From positions 3,100,001 through 3,164,000 of the forward strand of contig NZ_CP039393.1 of NCBI RefSeq assembly GCF_004803695.1: a DNA stretch of 64,000 bases, written 5' to 3'. Positions 18,018 through 27,582 of this stretch are shown here, one piece after another. Below the pieces are notes generated by a model. That model was given only the letters and a program-made list of their open reading frames with translations, was not told where the DNA came from and did not search any database. The stretch comes from Muribaculum gordoncarteri (lineage in GTDB: Bacteria; Bacteroidota; Bacteroidia; Bacteroidales; Muribaculaceae). The first letter of the stretch is position 1; each line of letters starts with the position of its first letter. The position numbers and the translations under genes are program-made.

Positions 18018-18710
18018 TTAAATGGAGTTTATTCTGCGTATTGCCCTGATTATCTCACGTTTTCCTCCCGGAGGGCCTGGGAGTCGCTCTACTGAAAAGC
18101 CGATGGCTGAGAGCATTCGCCTTATGCAGCCCTTTGCGCAGTAGGTGGTGAGCACTCCGCCGGGATTCATGGCATGGAAAATGCGCCTGAACAGCTCGGG
18201 CGACCACATTTCGGGTTGCTTTTCGGGTGCGAATGCGTCGAAGTAGACAACATCGATTCCCGAGGGAAGGTCACACTGCGTGAAGTCGCAACGGCGTTTT
18301 TCGAGCGTGAAAGCGGGCGTCAGCTGCCGGGGTCCGTCCCATGGACATTGATGTAGGTCACGCAACAGTCGGGGGTCGACGAATCGGTCGAGTTGCATGC
18401 TGTCGACCTCTTCAAGCGACAGTGGATAGAGCTCCAGGGCTATGTAACGCACCGGCGACAGGTCGTTTGCGGCCATTGCGGTGACGGCGGCGTTCATTCC
18501 GGTACCGAGCCCGATTTCGAGGATGGTGACGGGGCCCGGCGATTGTGACGCACGGAACAGGTAGCCGCAGTCGCGGTAGATGTGACGGCTTTCGGTGATT
18601 GCCCCCTTGACCGAGTGGTAGTGTTCGTCGAGTTGCGGCAGGTAGAGTGTCGCGCTGCCGTCGTCGGTTATCTGTATCTCACGCTGCGGAGCGGGCTTCT
18701 CAGTGCACAT
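18018..18710 (-). CDS. mnmD: tRNA 5-methylaminomethyl-2-thiouridine methyltransferase (MnmD-type)
   Basis: Predicted to carry out the last methylation in mnm5s2U synthesis at tRNA position 34. It is the stand-alone methyltransferase half of the MnmC enzyme; the oxidase half is absent. The 230 residues contain the SAM-binding motif ILEIGLGTGMNA at about 66-77 and the signature VYFDAFAPEKQPEMWS followed by GGVLTTYCAKG. It overlaps the preceding LD-carboxypeptidase gene by 11 bp and is the last gene of the long minus-strand operon. Confidence 0.88.
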   Translation of the reverse strand: MCTEKPAPQREIQITDDGSATLYLPQLDEHYHSVKGAITESRHIYRDCGYLFRASQSPGPVTILEIGLGTGMNAAVTAMAANDLSPVRYIALELYPLSLEEVDSMQLDRFVDPRLLRDLHQCPWDGPRQLTPAFTLEKRRCDFTQCDLPSGIDVVYFDAFAPEKQPEMWSPELFRRIFHAMNPGGVLTTYCAKGCIRRMLSAIGFSVERLPGPPGGKREIIRAIRRINSI

Positions 18711-19617
18711 TGAACGATAGATTTACCTTGTCGGGCGTTATGTCGAGCATAACGGGTGCGCTCTCTATCATGGGGAGATTGTGGTCGATGTGTCCTATGG
18801 GGAAGTTGTAGGCCACGGGGATGTTCAGGTCGGCGGTCATGTCACGCACCATGTCGAGCATGTCGGAATAGTTGCGGTCGGGGTGGTATTCTGTGAATTG
18901 TCCCACGATCAATCCTTTTATGCGGTCGAGCACTCCCGAGAGCCGGAGTTGGTAGAGCTGTCGCTCCACCTTGTAGATGGGTTCGGCTATGTCCTCGAGA
19001 AAGAGTATAGCGTCATCATGAGCGAACATGTCGTAGGGAGTTCCTATGAGTGCGCCTAAAACGGCGAGGTTGCCGCCGAATAGCTGCCCGGTGGCAGTGC
19101 CGGGTTTGTTGTTGTCATGTCGCACCTCGATGGAGTAGGTGGGGAGTGAGCCGCGCAGGATGTTGAAGAGCGTTACGTTGTCGGGGTCGTCAGCTCCGAA
19201 CTCGGCCAGATGCTTGCACATCGAGGCGTGCAGGCTTGCGATGCCGAGCGATGACATGAATGCGTGTAGAGCCGAGATGTCGCTGAAGCCTATAAGCCAT
19301 TTTGGATCGGCCTTTATGGCATCGGCAGGGAGGCTGTCGAGCAGATGCACTGCGCCGTACCCTCCGCGGCTGCATATTACGGCGCGTATCGTGGGGTCGC
19401 ACAACGCTTCGGTCAGGTCGTTGAGGCGCTCCAGGCGTGAGGCGCTGTAGCTGCCGTGACTTCCGAGAGCCGATGGCATCACTACGGGAGTCCATCCTTG
19501 CGACATGATTACGGGTATGGCTTCGTCGACGAGGCGGTTGTCGATGCTACTTGCGGGCGACACGATTGCTATGCGGTCGCCTTCGCGCAGGGGTGCGGGG
19601 AATGTGACTCTCTTCAT
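18700..19617 (-). CDS. LD-carboxypeptidase (S66 family), LdcA-like
   Basis: Predicted to trim the terminal D-alanine from murein tetrapeptides in cytoplasmic peptidoglycan recycling; microcin self-immunity enzymes share the fold. The 305 residues are the usual length. The nucleophile is Ser112 in LIGFSDISALH, and the family also shows CSRGGYGAVHLL upstream, FLEDIAEPIYKVER (catalytic Glu region) and NFPIGHIDHNLP (catalytic His region). There is no signal peptide. Only 1 bp separates it from the radical SAM gene, and it overlaps mnmD by 11 bp. Confidence 0.9.
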   Translation of the reverse strand: MKRVTFPAPLREGDRIAIVSPASSIDNRLVDEAIPVIMSQGWTPVVMPSALGSHGSYSASRLERLNDLTEALCDPTIRAVICSRGGYGAVHLLDSLPADAIKADPKWLIGFSDISALHAFMSSLGIASLHASMCKHLAEFGADDPDNVTLFNILRGSLPTYSIEVRHDNNKPGTATGQLFGGNLAVLGALIGTPYDMFAHDDAILFLEDIAEPIYKVERQLYQLRLSGVLDRIKGLIVGQFTEYHPDRNYSDMLDMVRDMTADLNIPVAYNFPIGHIDHNLPMIESAPVMLDITPDKVNLSFNVH

Positions 19618-19618
19618 G

Positions 19619-20395
19619 TCAGCTGACCTGTACTTTTATTCCTTCGCCGCGCATGCGGTCGGCAATTTTTTCAAGTTCGTCCTTCTCCACCTTCTGCAGG
19701 TCGCTTTCGGGTGTTGCGCGGTCAATGGAGTAGAGCATCACCTCGGCGGGGCGTATTGTCTTGTAGGCCTCGATAAGTGCATCGACCTCTTCGGGAGTAG
19801 TGTTGTCGATGTGCTTTCCGTTGTGGTTGCCGCGCAGCATCATGGTCTGTATTATGCATTGGTCGCCGAATTGGGCAAGCTGGGGTATGAGGCGTTCGCA
19901 GGTGAACTGCGGCGAGCCGGGCTGGTCGATGAGCCTCATTGTGGGCGTGAGCGCCGAGTCGAGCTTGAGGATGCAGTTGTCGACACGCCTCAGGGCGCGG
20001 TTTACATCGGGACGGTCGAGGCGGGTTGAGTTGCACAGCACACTCACCTTGGCCGAGGGATAGTAACGGTCGCGCACCTCGATGGTGTCGTTTATTATAT
20101 CCTCAAAGCAGGGATGCAGGGTGGGTTCGCCGTTTCCCGAGAATGTTATCACATCAAGTCGGTCGCCTGCCTGTGACATGGATTTCAGCTTCTCTTCAAG
20201 CTGCTTCTTTACATCGTCACGTGCCGGAAATCCCGTTGTGCCGGGGCCTTGTGAATTATAGCCGGCTTCGCAGTAAACGCAGTCAAATGAACATATCTTG
20301 CCGTCGTTGGGCGACAGGTTCACTCCAAGCGAAGTGCCGAGGCGACGACTGTGTATGGGGCCGAATATGGTTGAGTGAAAAAGTATGGTTACCAT
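19619..20395 (-). CDS. Radical SAM protein of unknown function
   Basis: A 258-residue radical SAM enzyme. The iron-sulfur ligands are Cys35, Cys39 and Cys42 (CSFDCVYCEAGY). SGNGEPTLHPCFEDI around 77-91 is the SAM-binding GGE-like segment. It looks like the group annotated near COG0731, which includes wyosine-type proteins, but bacterial members have no settled substrate. The context (LD-carboxypeptidase 1 bp downstream, GT4 44 bp upstream) does not reveal the reaction. Confidence 0.85.
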   Translation of the reverse strand: MVTILFHSTIFGPIHSRRLGTSLGVNLSPNDGKICSFDCVYCEAGYNSQGPGTTGFPARDDVKKQLEEKLKSMSQAGDRLDVITFSGNGEPTLHPCFEDIINDTIEVRDRYYPSAKVSVLCNSTRLDRPDVNRALRRVDNCILKLDSALTPTMRLIDQPGSPQFTCERLIPQLAQFGDQCIIQTMMLRGNHNGKHIDNTTPEEVDALIEAYKTIRPAEVMLYSIDRATPESDLQKVEKDELEKIADRMRGEGIKVQVS

Positions 20396-20439
20396 GATGT
20401 ATTGAATATCTTATTGTTGTATAACAATCGGGGAGCCGA

Positions 20440-21690
20440 TTAGTGCTGAAGTATTCGGTTAAAAAGAGCTATGTAGCGTCGGGCGACAGCCTCGGCCGAG
20501 AAGCGCGTCACCACCTCGTCATGGAGGCGGTTGCGCGTTATGTCGTGCTTCAATGCCCACAGGATGCCCTCGGCCACGCTTTGCGGCGACTTGTACTGCG
20601 CCATGTAGCCGGTGTCGAGGTGGGTGAATATGTCGGCTTGCCCTCCTTGCGCGAATGACACGGGAATGCATCCTCCGGCCATGCCTTCGATGAGGGTTCC
20701 TGGCAATGTTTCATAGAGCGATGTCGACAGGATGACGCGTGACGCTGCATAGAGGTCGCTGACAAGCCGGCTGTCGGTTATCATGCCAAGGTGACGATAG
20801 GGAAACTCCAGGCGGTCGAGCAGCTGTGGGTTGCGTATCGCCCCGAAGAACACTGCTTCGCACTCGGCTGCAACCTCGGGATGGGCGCGAGCTATGATGT
20901 TGAGCGCGTCGATGGCGTAGTCAAGCCCCTTTATGGGATCGTCGAGGCGTGCGGCACCCATCAGTATGATATTCCGGCCGGGCGTGACAGGCAGTTTGTC
21001 GCCCGGGCGTGACGGCGTGACATTGAAGTCGGCTGTGGGGAAAGCGTTGGGAATTACCGTCACATCGGCCGATTGCAGCAGTGAGCTTTCGCGGCACTTT
21101 CCCGCAAGCCAGTTGCTCACCGGCACAAAGTGAATGGGAACCGCCGCATAGAGGCGTGACTTGCGCTTCCACACCGTGCGCGACAGGTCGCGGTCGCGGC
21201 GTCCGTCATGCAGGTAGGGGCAATGTCCGCAGCGATCGGTGTAACGGGTGCACCGGTGGGCGTGATGACACACTCCGGTGAGGCACCACATGTCGTGCAT
21301 GGTCCACACAATCTTTTTTCCGGCGCGGTGCAGCCGCTTGATGTCGTTGAGCGAGAGCATGCCCTGGTTTATCCAGTTGAGCGCGACGATGTCGGCTTCG
21401 CGTATCCAGGGATGTCGGGAGATGTCACATCCCGTGTCGGCCAGCGACACCTTGAAAAGGTCACGGCGGTTGAAACCGTTACCTGCCATTATGCGCAGTC
21501 GCTCAAGGGCGAAGTCGATAAATCGTCGTGTCTTTCCGCAGCATTGTGCCACGGCGGGATCGTCGGTGCTCTTGTTCAACACGAGCATGCGAGTGTCGAC
21601 TCCTGCGTCACGCAGGGCATGCATGAGCCGTCGCGACACTATCGCGGCACCTCCGAGCGAGTCGCTGTTGTTGACGATTACGACCTTCAT
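20440..21690 (-). CDS. Glycosyltransferase family 4 protein
   Basis: A GT-B retaining glycosyltransferase of 416 residues, probably building a cell-surface polysaccharide or lipopolysaccharide. The N-terminal domain opens with NNSDSLGGAAIVSRRLMHAL. The C-terminal domain has GAARLDDPIKGLDYAIDAL and the nucleotide-sugar motif SLYETLPGTLIEGMAGG with its E-x7-E spacing. A cysteine and histidine rich stretch at about 145-165 (CLTGVCHHAHRC, CGHCPY) is typical of one GT4 subgroup. It is 6 bp downstream of the DUF389 gene and belongs to the envelope operon. Confidence 0.9.
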   Translation of the reverse strand: MKVVIVNNSDSLGGAAIVSRRLMHALRDAGVDTRMLVLNKSTDDPAVAQCCGKTRRFIDFALERLRIMAGNGFNRRDLFKVSLADTGCDISRHPWIREADIVALNWINQGMLSLNDIKRLHRAGKKIVWTMHDMWCLTGVCHHAHRCTRYTDRCGHCPYLHDGRRDRDLSRTVWKRKSRLYAAVPIHFVPVSNWLAGKCRESSLLQSADVTVIPNAFPTADFNVTPSRPGDKLPVTPGRNIILMGAARLDDPIKGLDYAIDALNIIARAHPEVAAECEAVFFGAIRNPQLLDRLEFPYRHLGMITDSRLVSDLYAASRVILSTSLYETLPGTLIEGMAGGCIPVSFAQGGQADIFTHLDTGYMAQYKSPQSVAEGILWALKHDITRNRLHDEVVTRFSAEAVARRYIALFNRILQH

Positions 21691-21696
21691 TGCGCG

Positions 21697-23082
21697 TTAT
21701 CTTTTCTTCGACGGGAGCGAGGTGCTCAACACGATGTTGATGTCCTTTATCTGCAGTCGGGCTTCGAGATACTCCTTGAATTTCTTGGCCTGAGCCGACG
21801 ACATTGCGGCGCTGTACTGGACGAGGGCGAGGTTTACGGTGTCGAGTTTTCCGTCGTAAACGTTGCTGACGATGCCTCGCGTCACGGCAATATCACGCAC
21901 CTGCGGGAAGAGCACCTTCAGCTCGGGCGCTATTACGGCACCCATGGAGTCGTTACGTGCTATTTGCGCGTTGATGTTACGCAGAGAGTCGATTGTCGTC
22001 TGCTGTCGTGTTATGGTGGCCTGCGTCACCTGATACATGTCACGCAGCATTGTTGATGTGGCCTGGGCGGCGTCAAACTCAGTGTTGCTGTTGTAGCCCT
22101 GGCTTATTTTTAGCTTTGTCCCGGCAAGATGATACTGAGGCAGCTTGTCGGTCATGGCGAGCATGAGCGAGTCGTGGGGAATGGTGCGTCCGATGAGGTT
22201 GACGGTGAGCGTGCCGTTGCCGTTGTGGTAGGATGGCTTGAAGCTGAGCACCTGAGTGTCGGGGAAGGTGAACTCGTTGTCGACAAACTTGTTGCAGTTG
22301 GACATGAAGTTGTTCTCCTTAAACATGTTGTAGGTGAGGTAGGCCGCCGGAATTATCGTCAGGAACGCTATAGTGTAGATTGTAGTGCGCACTTTGCGGG
22401 CGCGCTCGGAATTGGCGAAGTCCTTGACCTTGTATTTCATGAGCCTTACGCCGAGTGTCGTAGCACAGGCGATGAACACCGAGTTGATGAAGAAGAGGTA
22501 GAATGCTCCGATGAAGTAGGTCCACTGCATTGTGGCGAGTCCGTAGCCCACGGTACACAACGGCGGCATAAGAGCGGTGGCAATGGCCACACCCGGAATC
22601 ACATTGCCCTTGACGCGGCTGCCTATGGCGAGGATGCCAGCCGTTCCGCCGAAGAAGCCTATGAATACATCATAGATTGTCGGGGATGTGCGCGCAAGCA
22701 GCTCGCTGTGACCTTCGTTTACCGGCGAGATGAGGAAATAGATGCATGATGCGGCGATACTGAACATCGTAGCCATGAACAGGTTGCGGAACGAACGCTT
22801 CATCAGCTCGAAATCCTGAATGCCGACAGCAAGCCCCATACCGATTATAGGCCCCATGAGCGGCGAGATGAGCATCGCACCTATTATGACAGCGGTAGAG
22901 TTGACATTCAATCCAAGTGACGCTATGAATATGGCCACAATCAGGATTATGATGTTGATGCCGCGAAATGACACGCCTTCGCGTATTTCGGTTTCAGCCT
23001 CCTCCTGCGGAATGAGGAATCCTGTCAGGTCGAAGTAGCCGAAAAGGCTTGTCTTTAGTTTTTGGAGATTGAAGTTTGTCAT
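21697..23082 (-). CDS. DUF389 family multipass membrane protein
   Basis: A 461-residue inner-membrane protein with DUF389 (TIGR00341-like) features. A block of about six hydrophobic segments at 40-240 includes NSTAVIIGAMLISPLMGPI and ATALMPPLCTVGYGLA. A soluble C-terminal domain of about 190 residues follows. The family's function is not known. It lies between a flippase gene (6 bp upstream) and GT4 (6 bp downstream), so it may be expressed with envelope genes. Whether it takes part in glycan export is only a guess. Confidence 0.88.
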   Translation of the reverse strand: MTNFNLQKLKTSLFGYFDLTGFLIPQEEAETEIREGVSFRGINIIILIVAIFIASLGLNVNSTAVIIGAMLISPLMGPIIGMGLAVGIQDFELMKRSFRNLFMATMFSIAASCIYFLISPVNEGHSELLARTSPTIYDVFIGFFGGTAGILAIGSRVKGNVIPGVAIATALMPPLCTVGYGLATMQWTYFIGAFYLFFINSVFIACATTLGVRLMKYKVKDFANSERARKVRTTIYTIAFLTIIPAAYLTYNMFKENNFMSNCNKFVDNEFTFPDTQVLSFKPSYHNGNGTLTVNLIGRTIPHDSLMLAMTDKLPQYHLAGTKLKISQGYNSNTEFDAAQATSTMLRDMYQVTQATITRQQTTIDSLRNINAQIARNDSMGAVIAPELKVLFPQVRDIAVTRGIVSNVYDGKLDTVNLALVQYSAAMSSAQAKKFKEYLEARLQIKDINIVLSTSLPSKKR

Positions 23083-23088
23083 ATTACA

Positions 23089-24600
23089 TCATTTATTTGT
23101 CGGTGTTTTTACAGGCCGGTTGCGGCGCAGGATTGCAAGCGGATTGATTGACTCGCGTCGGCACACGATGTAGACATAACCGGCGAGCAGCACAGTGCGG
23201 AAAAGCAGCCGGGCCCATTCGGGTTCTATCTTAACAAGCGAGGCCGTGACATAGAGCACGATTGCTATGACGAAGTAGCTGAAGATGCCTTTTATGTCGT
23301 AGCCTATGGGATATTTCGACCGTCCGATGAAGTAGCTTGCGAGCATCATTGTGCCGTAGCTTGCAAATGCGGCCCAGGCGCATGCCATGTAACCGAACCT
23401 CGGCACAAACAGCACGTTGAGCACCACCGTCACAAGCAGTCCGAGCAGCGAGAACCACATGCCCCAGGTGGTTTTGTCGGTGAGCTTGTACCACAGCGAT
23501 AGGTTGAAGAATATGCCGAAGAAGAGCTCGGCCATCATGAGCACCGGCACAACTTTAAGTCCCGAGAAGTAGTTCTTATCGATGAAGTACTTTATTATGT
23601 CGAGGTAGAACATGACGCCAAGGAAGATGAAGAGCGCGAATATGATGAAATACTTCATGGCATCGCGGTAGGCCTGCAGCTTGCTGTCGCCGCTCTCGCG
23701 GTTCTGTGCGAATATGAAGGGCTCGTAGGCGAAGCGGAAAGCCTGGATGAACATCACCATCACTATCGCTATCTTGTAGTTGGCGCTGTAGATGCCGACC
23801 TGCCTCATGGCCTCGGCCTTGTCGTCAAACAGATCGGGGAACAGCAGCGTGGAGATGGTCTGATTCATTATTCCGGCCACACCCAGCACGAGCAGCGGCC
23901 ACGAGTAGCGGAGCATCTCACGCAGCAGGCGGCCATTGAAGAGCAGCGGCACATTTACCGTGTCGGGCAGCAGGAGCAGCAGTGTCGCAATCGATGCGAT
24001 GAGGTTGGCCGTGAAGATATAGCCTATTCCGTAGTCGGGCGCATAGAACCAGTCGATGAGCCACGGCGCAACGTTCATGATTTTGGGGCACAGGAGCAGG
24101 AAGAATAGGTTAAGACCTATGTTAAGCCCTATGTTGATGAGCTTTATAGTGGCGAAGCGGAGGGGGCGTTTCTTGTAACGCAGGTAGGCGAAGGGGAGCG
24201 AGGTGTAGGCATCGATGGCCACCGCGAGGGCAAGCGTCCACACGTAGGACTTGTGGCCGGCACACATCAGCAGTTCGGAGATGGGCGAGAGGAAAATCAT
24301 CACGGCGGCGAAGAACATCGTCGAGGTGAATCCGAGCGACACAAGCGATGTGGAGTAGACCTCGTCGGGATTGGAGTAACGCTCATGGTTGGCAAACCGG
24401 AAGAATCCCGTTTCCATGCCGTAGGTGATTATTATCAGCACCACAGCCACAGCGTTGTAGAGGTAGCTGACTATTCCATATTCGGCCGGTACAAACATGT
24501 AGGTGTACAGCGGCACAAGGCACCAGTTGAGAAAGCGTCCGATTATGCTGCTCAACCCGTAGATTGCCGTATCCTTTACCAAACTTTTAATTCCTGCCAT
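23089..24600 (-). CDS. Lipopolysaccharide/polysaccharide flippase (Wzx/MATE-like)
   Basis: A polytopic membrane protein of 503 residues with 12-14 hydrophobic segments and the Wzx-type start (SLVKDTAIYGLSSIIGRFLNWCLVPLYT with a conserved Gly-Arg). Proteins of this kind move undecaprenyl-linked glycans across the inner membrane. The mid-protein stretch (ELFFGIFFNLSLWYKLTDKT) is the usual C-terminal polysaccharide-synthesis domain. Its operon neighbours are a GT9, a GT4 and ruvB, which fits envelope glycan assembly. The glycan itself is unknown. Confidence 0.9.
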   Translation of the reverse strand: MAGIKSLVKDTAIYGLSSIIGRFLNWCLVPLYTYMFVPAEYGIVSYLYNAVAVVLIIITYGMETGFFRFANHERYSNPDEVYSTSLVSLGFTSTMFFAAVMIFLSPISELLMCAGHKSYVWTLALAVAIDAYTSLPFAYLRYKKRPLRFATIKLINIGLNIGLNLFFLLLCPKIMNVAPWLIDWFYAPDYGIGYIFTANLIASIATLLLLLPDTVNVPLLFNGRLLREMLRYSWPLLVLGVAGIMNQTISTLLFPDLFDDKAEAMRQVGIYSANYKIAIVMVMFIQAFRFAYEPFIFAQNRESGDSKLQAYRDAMKYFIIFALFIFLGVMFYLDIIKYFIDKNYFSGLKVVPVLMMAELFFGIFFNLSLWYKLTDKTTWGMWFSLLGLLVTVVLNVLFVPRFGYMACAWAAFASYGTMMLASYFIGRSKYPIGYDIKGIFSYFVIAIVLYVTASLVKIEPEWARLLFRTVLLAGYVYIVCRRESINPLAILRRNRPVKTPTNK

Positions 24601-24670
24601 TGCTTACTATATACGTTGGTGAATCGTGTAGGGGAGAGAGGGTTTCAGGGCCTTGCCCGGGTGACGCGGA

Positions 24671-25699
24671 TCAGAAGAGCGAACCCATGCCCCGTCCCTC
24701 GGGCGAGTGTCCGAGATGTATCCATGCAAGTTCGGTTACCTCGCGTCCGCGCGGAGTGCGTTTGATGAATCCCTCCTTGATGAGGAACGGCTCATATACC
24801 TCCTCGATGGTTCCGGGATCTTCGCCCAGTGCGGTGGCTATGGTGGTGAGTCCCACGGGGCCGCCTTTGAACTTGGTTATTATCGTTGTGAGAATCTTGT
24901 TGTCGATTTCGTCGAGGCCATAGCGGTCGATGTTCAGCGCCTCAAGCGCGTAACGTGCTATTTCGGGTTCCACCACTCCGCTGCCCTTGACCTGCGCGAA
25001 GTCACGCACACGGCGCAGCAGCGCGTTGGCAATACGAGGGGTGCCGCGGCTGCGTAACGCAATCTCGTGGGCCGCCTCGGCCGTGCACTTCACCCCGAGC
25101 AGACGCGCCGAACGCAACACGATGCGCTCGAGCACTTCGTGGTCGTAGTACTCAAGGTGACAGTTTATGCCGAATCGGGCACGCAGGGGCGATGTGAGCA
25201 GTCCGCTTCGCGTGGTGGCTCCGATGAGCGTGAAGGGCGACAGACTCAGCTGTACCGAGCGCGCACCGGGTCCCTTGTCGATCATGATGTCGATGCGGAA
25301 ATCCTCCATGGCCGAGTAGAGATACTCCTCGACGATGGGGCTGAGGCGGTGAATCTCGTCGATGAAGAGCACATCGTTCTCTTCGAGCGAGGTGAGTATG
25401 CCGGCAAGGTCGCCGGGCTTGTCGAGCACGGGGCCCGACGTGATTTTTATGCCCACGCCGAGCTCGTTGGCCACAATCTGCGACAAGGTTGTCTTGCCGA
25501 GGCCGGGAGGGCCGTGCAGCAGCACGTGGTCGAGCGACTCGCCTCGCATGCGGGCGGCCGCCACAAACACCCTCAGGTTCTCGATTATCTTGTCCTGACC
25601 GCTGAACGAGTCAAACTCCGACGGACGCAACGCCTTTTCAAAGTCGGAGTCGCGGTCCTTGCCGCTCTGCGAGGCGCGTATGTCAAAGTCTTCACTCAT
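24671..25699 (-). CDS. ruvB: Holliday junction branch migration helicase RuvB
   Basis: The motor of the RuvAB complex that moves Holliday junctions in recombination repair. The 342 residues have Walker [12 protein letters not shown] at 63-73, Walker [10 protein letters not shown] at about 114-122, sensor motif [10 protein letters not shown], and the winged-helix C-terminus with [15 protein letters not shown]. It overlaps the upstream GT9 gene by 8 bp and leaves a 70-bp gap to the flippase. No ruvA is in the window, which is common in this phylum. Confidence 0.97.
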   Translation of the reverse strand: MSEDFDIRASQSGKDRDSDFEKALRPSEFDSFSGQDKIIENLRVFVAAARMRGESLDHVLLHGPPGLGKTTLSQIVANELGVGIKITSGPVLDKPGDLAGILTSLEENDVLFIDEIHRLSPIVEEYLYSAMEDFRIDIMIDKGPGARSVQLSLSPFTLIGATTRSGLLTSPLRARFGINCHLEYYDHEVLERIVLRSARLLGVKCTAEAAHEIALRSRGTPRIANALLRRVRDFAQVKGSGVVEPEIARYALEALNIDRYGLDEIDNKILTTIITKFKGGPVGLTTIATALGEDPGTIEEVYEPFLIKEGFIKRTPRGREVTELAWIHLGHSPEGRGMGSLF

Positions 25700-26771
25700 T
25701 TGGGGGCGACGGGGGAATTATTGATTTTACTTTGGTTACTATCATTTGCGGTGGTATGCCGGCAAGGCAGTGGTAGTCGCCGCGTGAGCATGGCTTGTTG
25801 CCAAACACCGAGCAGGGGCGGCAAGTCATGGGCAGCTGCACGATGTCGGCCTCTTTCTGCCTGAAGCCCTTGAATCCGCAGTAGGGGTGGGTGGCGCCCC
25901 ACACGCTCACCACTCTCACCCCGACGAGCGAGGCGAGGTGCATGTTGGCCGAGTCCATCGACACCATTGTGTCGAGATGGCTCAGCAGGGCGAGTTCCAC
26001 GGCAAATCCGTGACGGGTCTCGGCAAGTGATGTCACTCCGTTGTAGCGCGACGCCCATTCGCCGAGAATCTTGCGCTCATAGTCGCCTCCGCCGAAGAGG
26101 AATATCTTGGTCGAAGGCATGGCAGCCAGTTCGGCCACGACTTTCTCCATCAGTTCGGGGGGATATATCTTACCCTTGTGCTTAGCAAACGGTGCGATGC
26201 CTATCCAGCGTTCACCCTCGGCCTTAGGCGGCGTTATGTCGGCAAACATGGCAGGGTCGCCCTTGTCCGAGCCGTAGAGGCTGGTGAATTTCTCTTCAAG
26301 AGCAAATCCGAACCGATAGAATACCTCGCGGTAGCGTGCGCGTGACGAGATGAGCGGCAGCATCACCTTGTTGCGCGGGCGGGTGAGTGCGCGCTTGTGC
26401 ATGCGCCCCTTGTGTATCGAGTGACATTTCATGCCGTGCAGCGTACACACTGCGCGCAGGAAAAATGAGCGCAGCACGCCGTGGAGATCGGCAAATGCGT
26501 CGATCGAGTATTGTGCGCGAAGCTCCTTGAAGAGTCGCCACAGGTCGCGCGGTGTCTTGTACTCGTTTTTCACATCGACCCCTATCACCACGAGGTTTTC
26601 GGGGGGATTGATGAAGAGCGACTCCTGCACCGGCTTGGTTATGAAGATGAAGCGCGTGTCGGGGTTGCAGCGACATGCCGAGTAGACCACCGGAATGGTC
26701 ATGGCCACATCGCCGAGCGCCGAGAAACGCGCCACGAGCAGATTCCTGGGCAGCCCGTTACTTGCTGGCAT
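25692..26771 (-). CDS. Glycosyltransferase family 9 protein (heptosyltransferase-like)
   Basis: A GT-B transferase of 359 residues similar to ADP-heptose:LPS heptosyltransferases. The N-terminal segment [20 protein letters not shown] is the diagnostic GT9 start. The C-terminal domain has [15 protein letters not shown], a [21 protein letters not shown] substrate motif and a cysteine-rich end ([13 protein letters not shown]). It probably acts on the LPS core in the cytoplasm. It overlaps DUF4254 upstream by 14 bp and ruvB downstream by 8 bp. The GT9-DUF4254 pairing recurs in Bacteroidota. Confidence 0.92.
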   Translation of the reverse strand: MPASNGLPRNLLVARFSALGDVAMTIPVVYSACRCNPDTRFIFITKPVQESLFINPPENLVVIGVDVKNEYKTPRDLWRLFKELRAQYSIDAFADLHGVLRSFFLRAVCTLHGMKCHSIHKGRMHKRALTRPRNKVMLPLISSRARYREVFYRFGFALEEKFTSLYGSDKGDPAMFADITPPKAEGERWIGIAPFAKHKGKIYPPELMEKVVAELAAMPSTKIFLFGGGDYERKILGEWASRYNGVTSLAETRHGFAVELALLSHLDTMVSMDSANMHLASLVGVRVVSVWGATHPYCGFKGFRQKEADIVQLPMTCRPCSVFGNKPCSRGDYHCLAGIPPQMIVTKVKSIIPPSPPNE

Positions 26772-27369
26772 AGAGTACCGGGTTGGTGTCGGGGTCGTTG
26801 TACATCTTCATCTGTCGGTAGACCTTCATGTACTTGCGTCCGGCGGCAATGTCGTCGAGGAGCTGATTGATGGCCGTGATGAGGTCGCTGCGCTGTTCAA
26901 GCAGCACGTTGAGCTTGGCTTGGCACTTGGCTATGTGCTCGGGCGACGCATCGGTGCGGGCCACTTCCACCTCCATGTGATAGATCTTCAGGGCGAGAAT
27001 CGAGAGGCGGTCGAGGGCCCACGCGGGGCTTTCGGTGTTGATTGTCGCGCCGTCGAGAGGCTTCACATCCTTGTAGGTTTCGCGGAAGTAGGTGTCGAGC
27101 TCCTCAACCATGTCGGTGCGGTCCTGATTGGAGCGGTCGATGCGACGCTTCAGGGCCAGTGCGGCCACAGGGTCGATTTCGGGGTCGCGTATGATATCCT
27201 CAAGATGCCATTGCACGGCATCGATCCAGTTCTTGGCGAAGAGTGTGTGCTCGATAGAGCCGTTCTCGTAGGGGTTGTCTACCTTGGCGTCAACATTGTC
27301 ATACTCGTGATAGAGTCGTGTAGTGTCGTCGAATACGCGGTAGCACTTGTCAGCAAAATCCATAATCAT
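26758..27369 (-). CDS. DUF4254 domain-containing protein
   Basis: A 203-residue, mostly helical cytoplasmic protein of unknown function. It contains the block NPYENGSIEHTLFAKNWIDAVQWHLED (about 32-58) and repeated charged helices, with no signal peptide or membrane segment. It is first in the nine-gene operon and overlaps the GT9 gene, with which the family is often paired; a helper role in LPS synthesis is an inference. Another ATG two codons in (27363) is equally possible. A good promoter lies 26-56 bp upstream. Confidence 0.85.
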   Translation of the reverse strand: MIMDFADKCYRVFDDTTRLYHEYDNVDAKVDNPYENGSIEHTLFAKNWIDAVQWHLEDIIRDPEIDPVAALALKRRIDRSNQDRTDMVEELDTYFRETYKDVKPLDGATINTESPAWALDRLSILALKIYHMEVEVARTDASPEHIAKCQAKLNVLLEQRSDLITAINQLLDDIAAGRKYMKVYRQMKMYNDPDTNPVLYASK

Positions 27370-27394
27370 TGGGGTTATTGTTGTTACTAAGACA

Positions 27395-27425
27395 CAAAGA
27401 TAGCGTTTGCCCTCCTAATTTGCAA
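27395..27425 (-). promoter_or_regulatory. Promoter of the DUF4254-GT9-ruvB-flippase operon
   Basis: On the minus strand TTG (plus 27423-27425), a 20-base spacer and TATCTTTG (plus 27395-27402) match the Bacteroidota promoter. The transcript would start about 20 bases before the ATG at 27369. Spacing and overlaps suggest that it serves all genes down to 18018. Confidence 0.7.
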
Positions 27426-27479
27426 TTCATGAAATGTGTTTTAGCCGTTTTTGTGCCGTTTTTTGGTTTGTAACGGGCT

Positions 27480-27517
27480 GAAAAAGTCAGGGGCGCGGAC
27501 CTAAGTTCGCGCCCCTG
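27480..27517 (-). terminator. Intrinsic terminator after the SusD gene
   Basis: Bases 27488-27500 pair with 27505-27517 (13 bp, one G-T pair) with a CTAA loop. On the minus strand the stem is followed by CTTTTT (plus 27480-27485), the arrangement of a rho-independent terminator for the susD transcript ending at 27583. Confidence 0.8.
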
Positions 27518-27582
27518 CCGGGAATACCTGTTATAAACTAATCTTAATTACCTGTTTTCTGATATTTGGAATTGCCTGAGGA

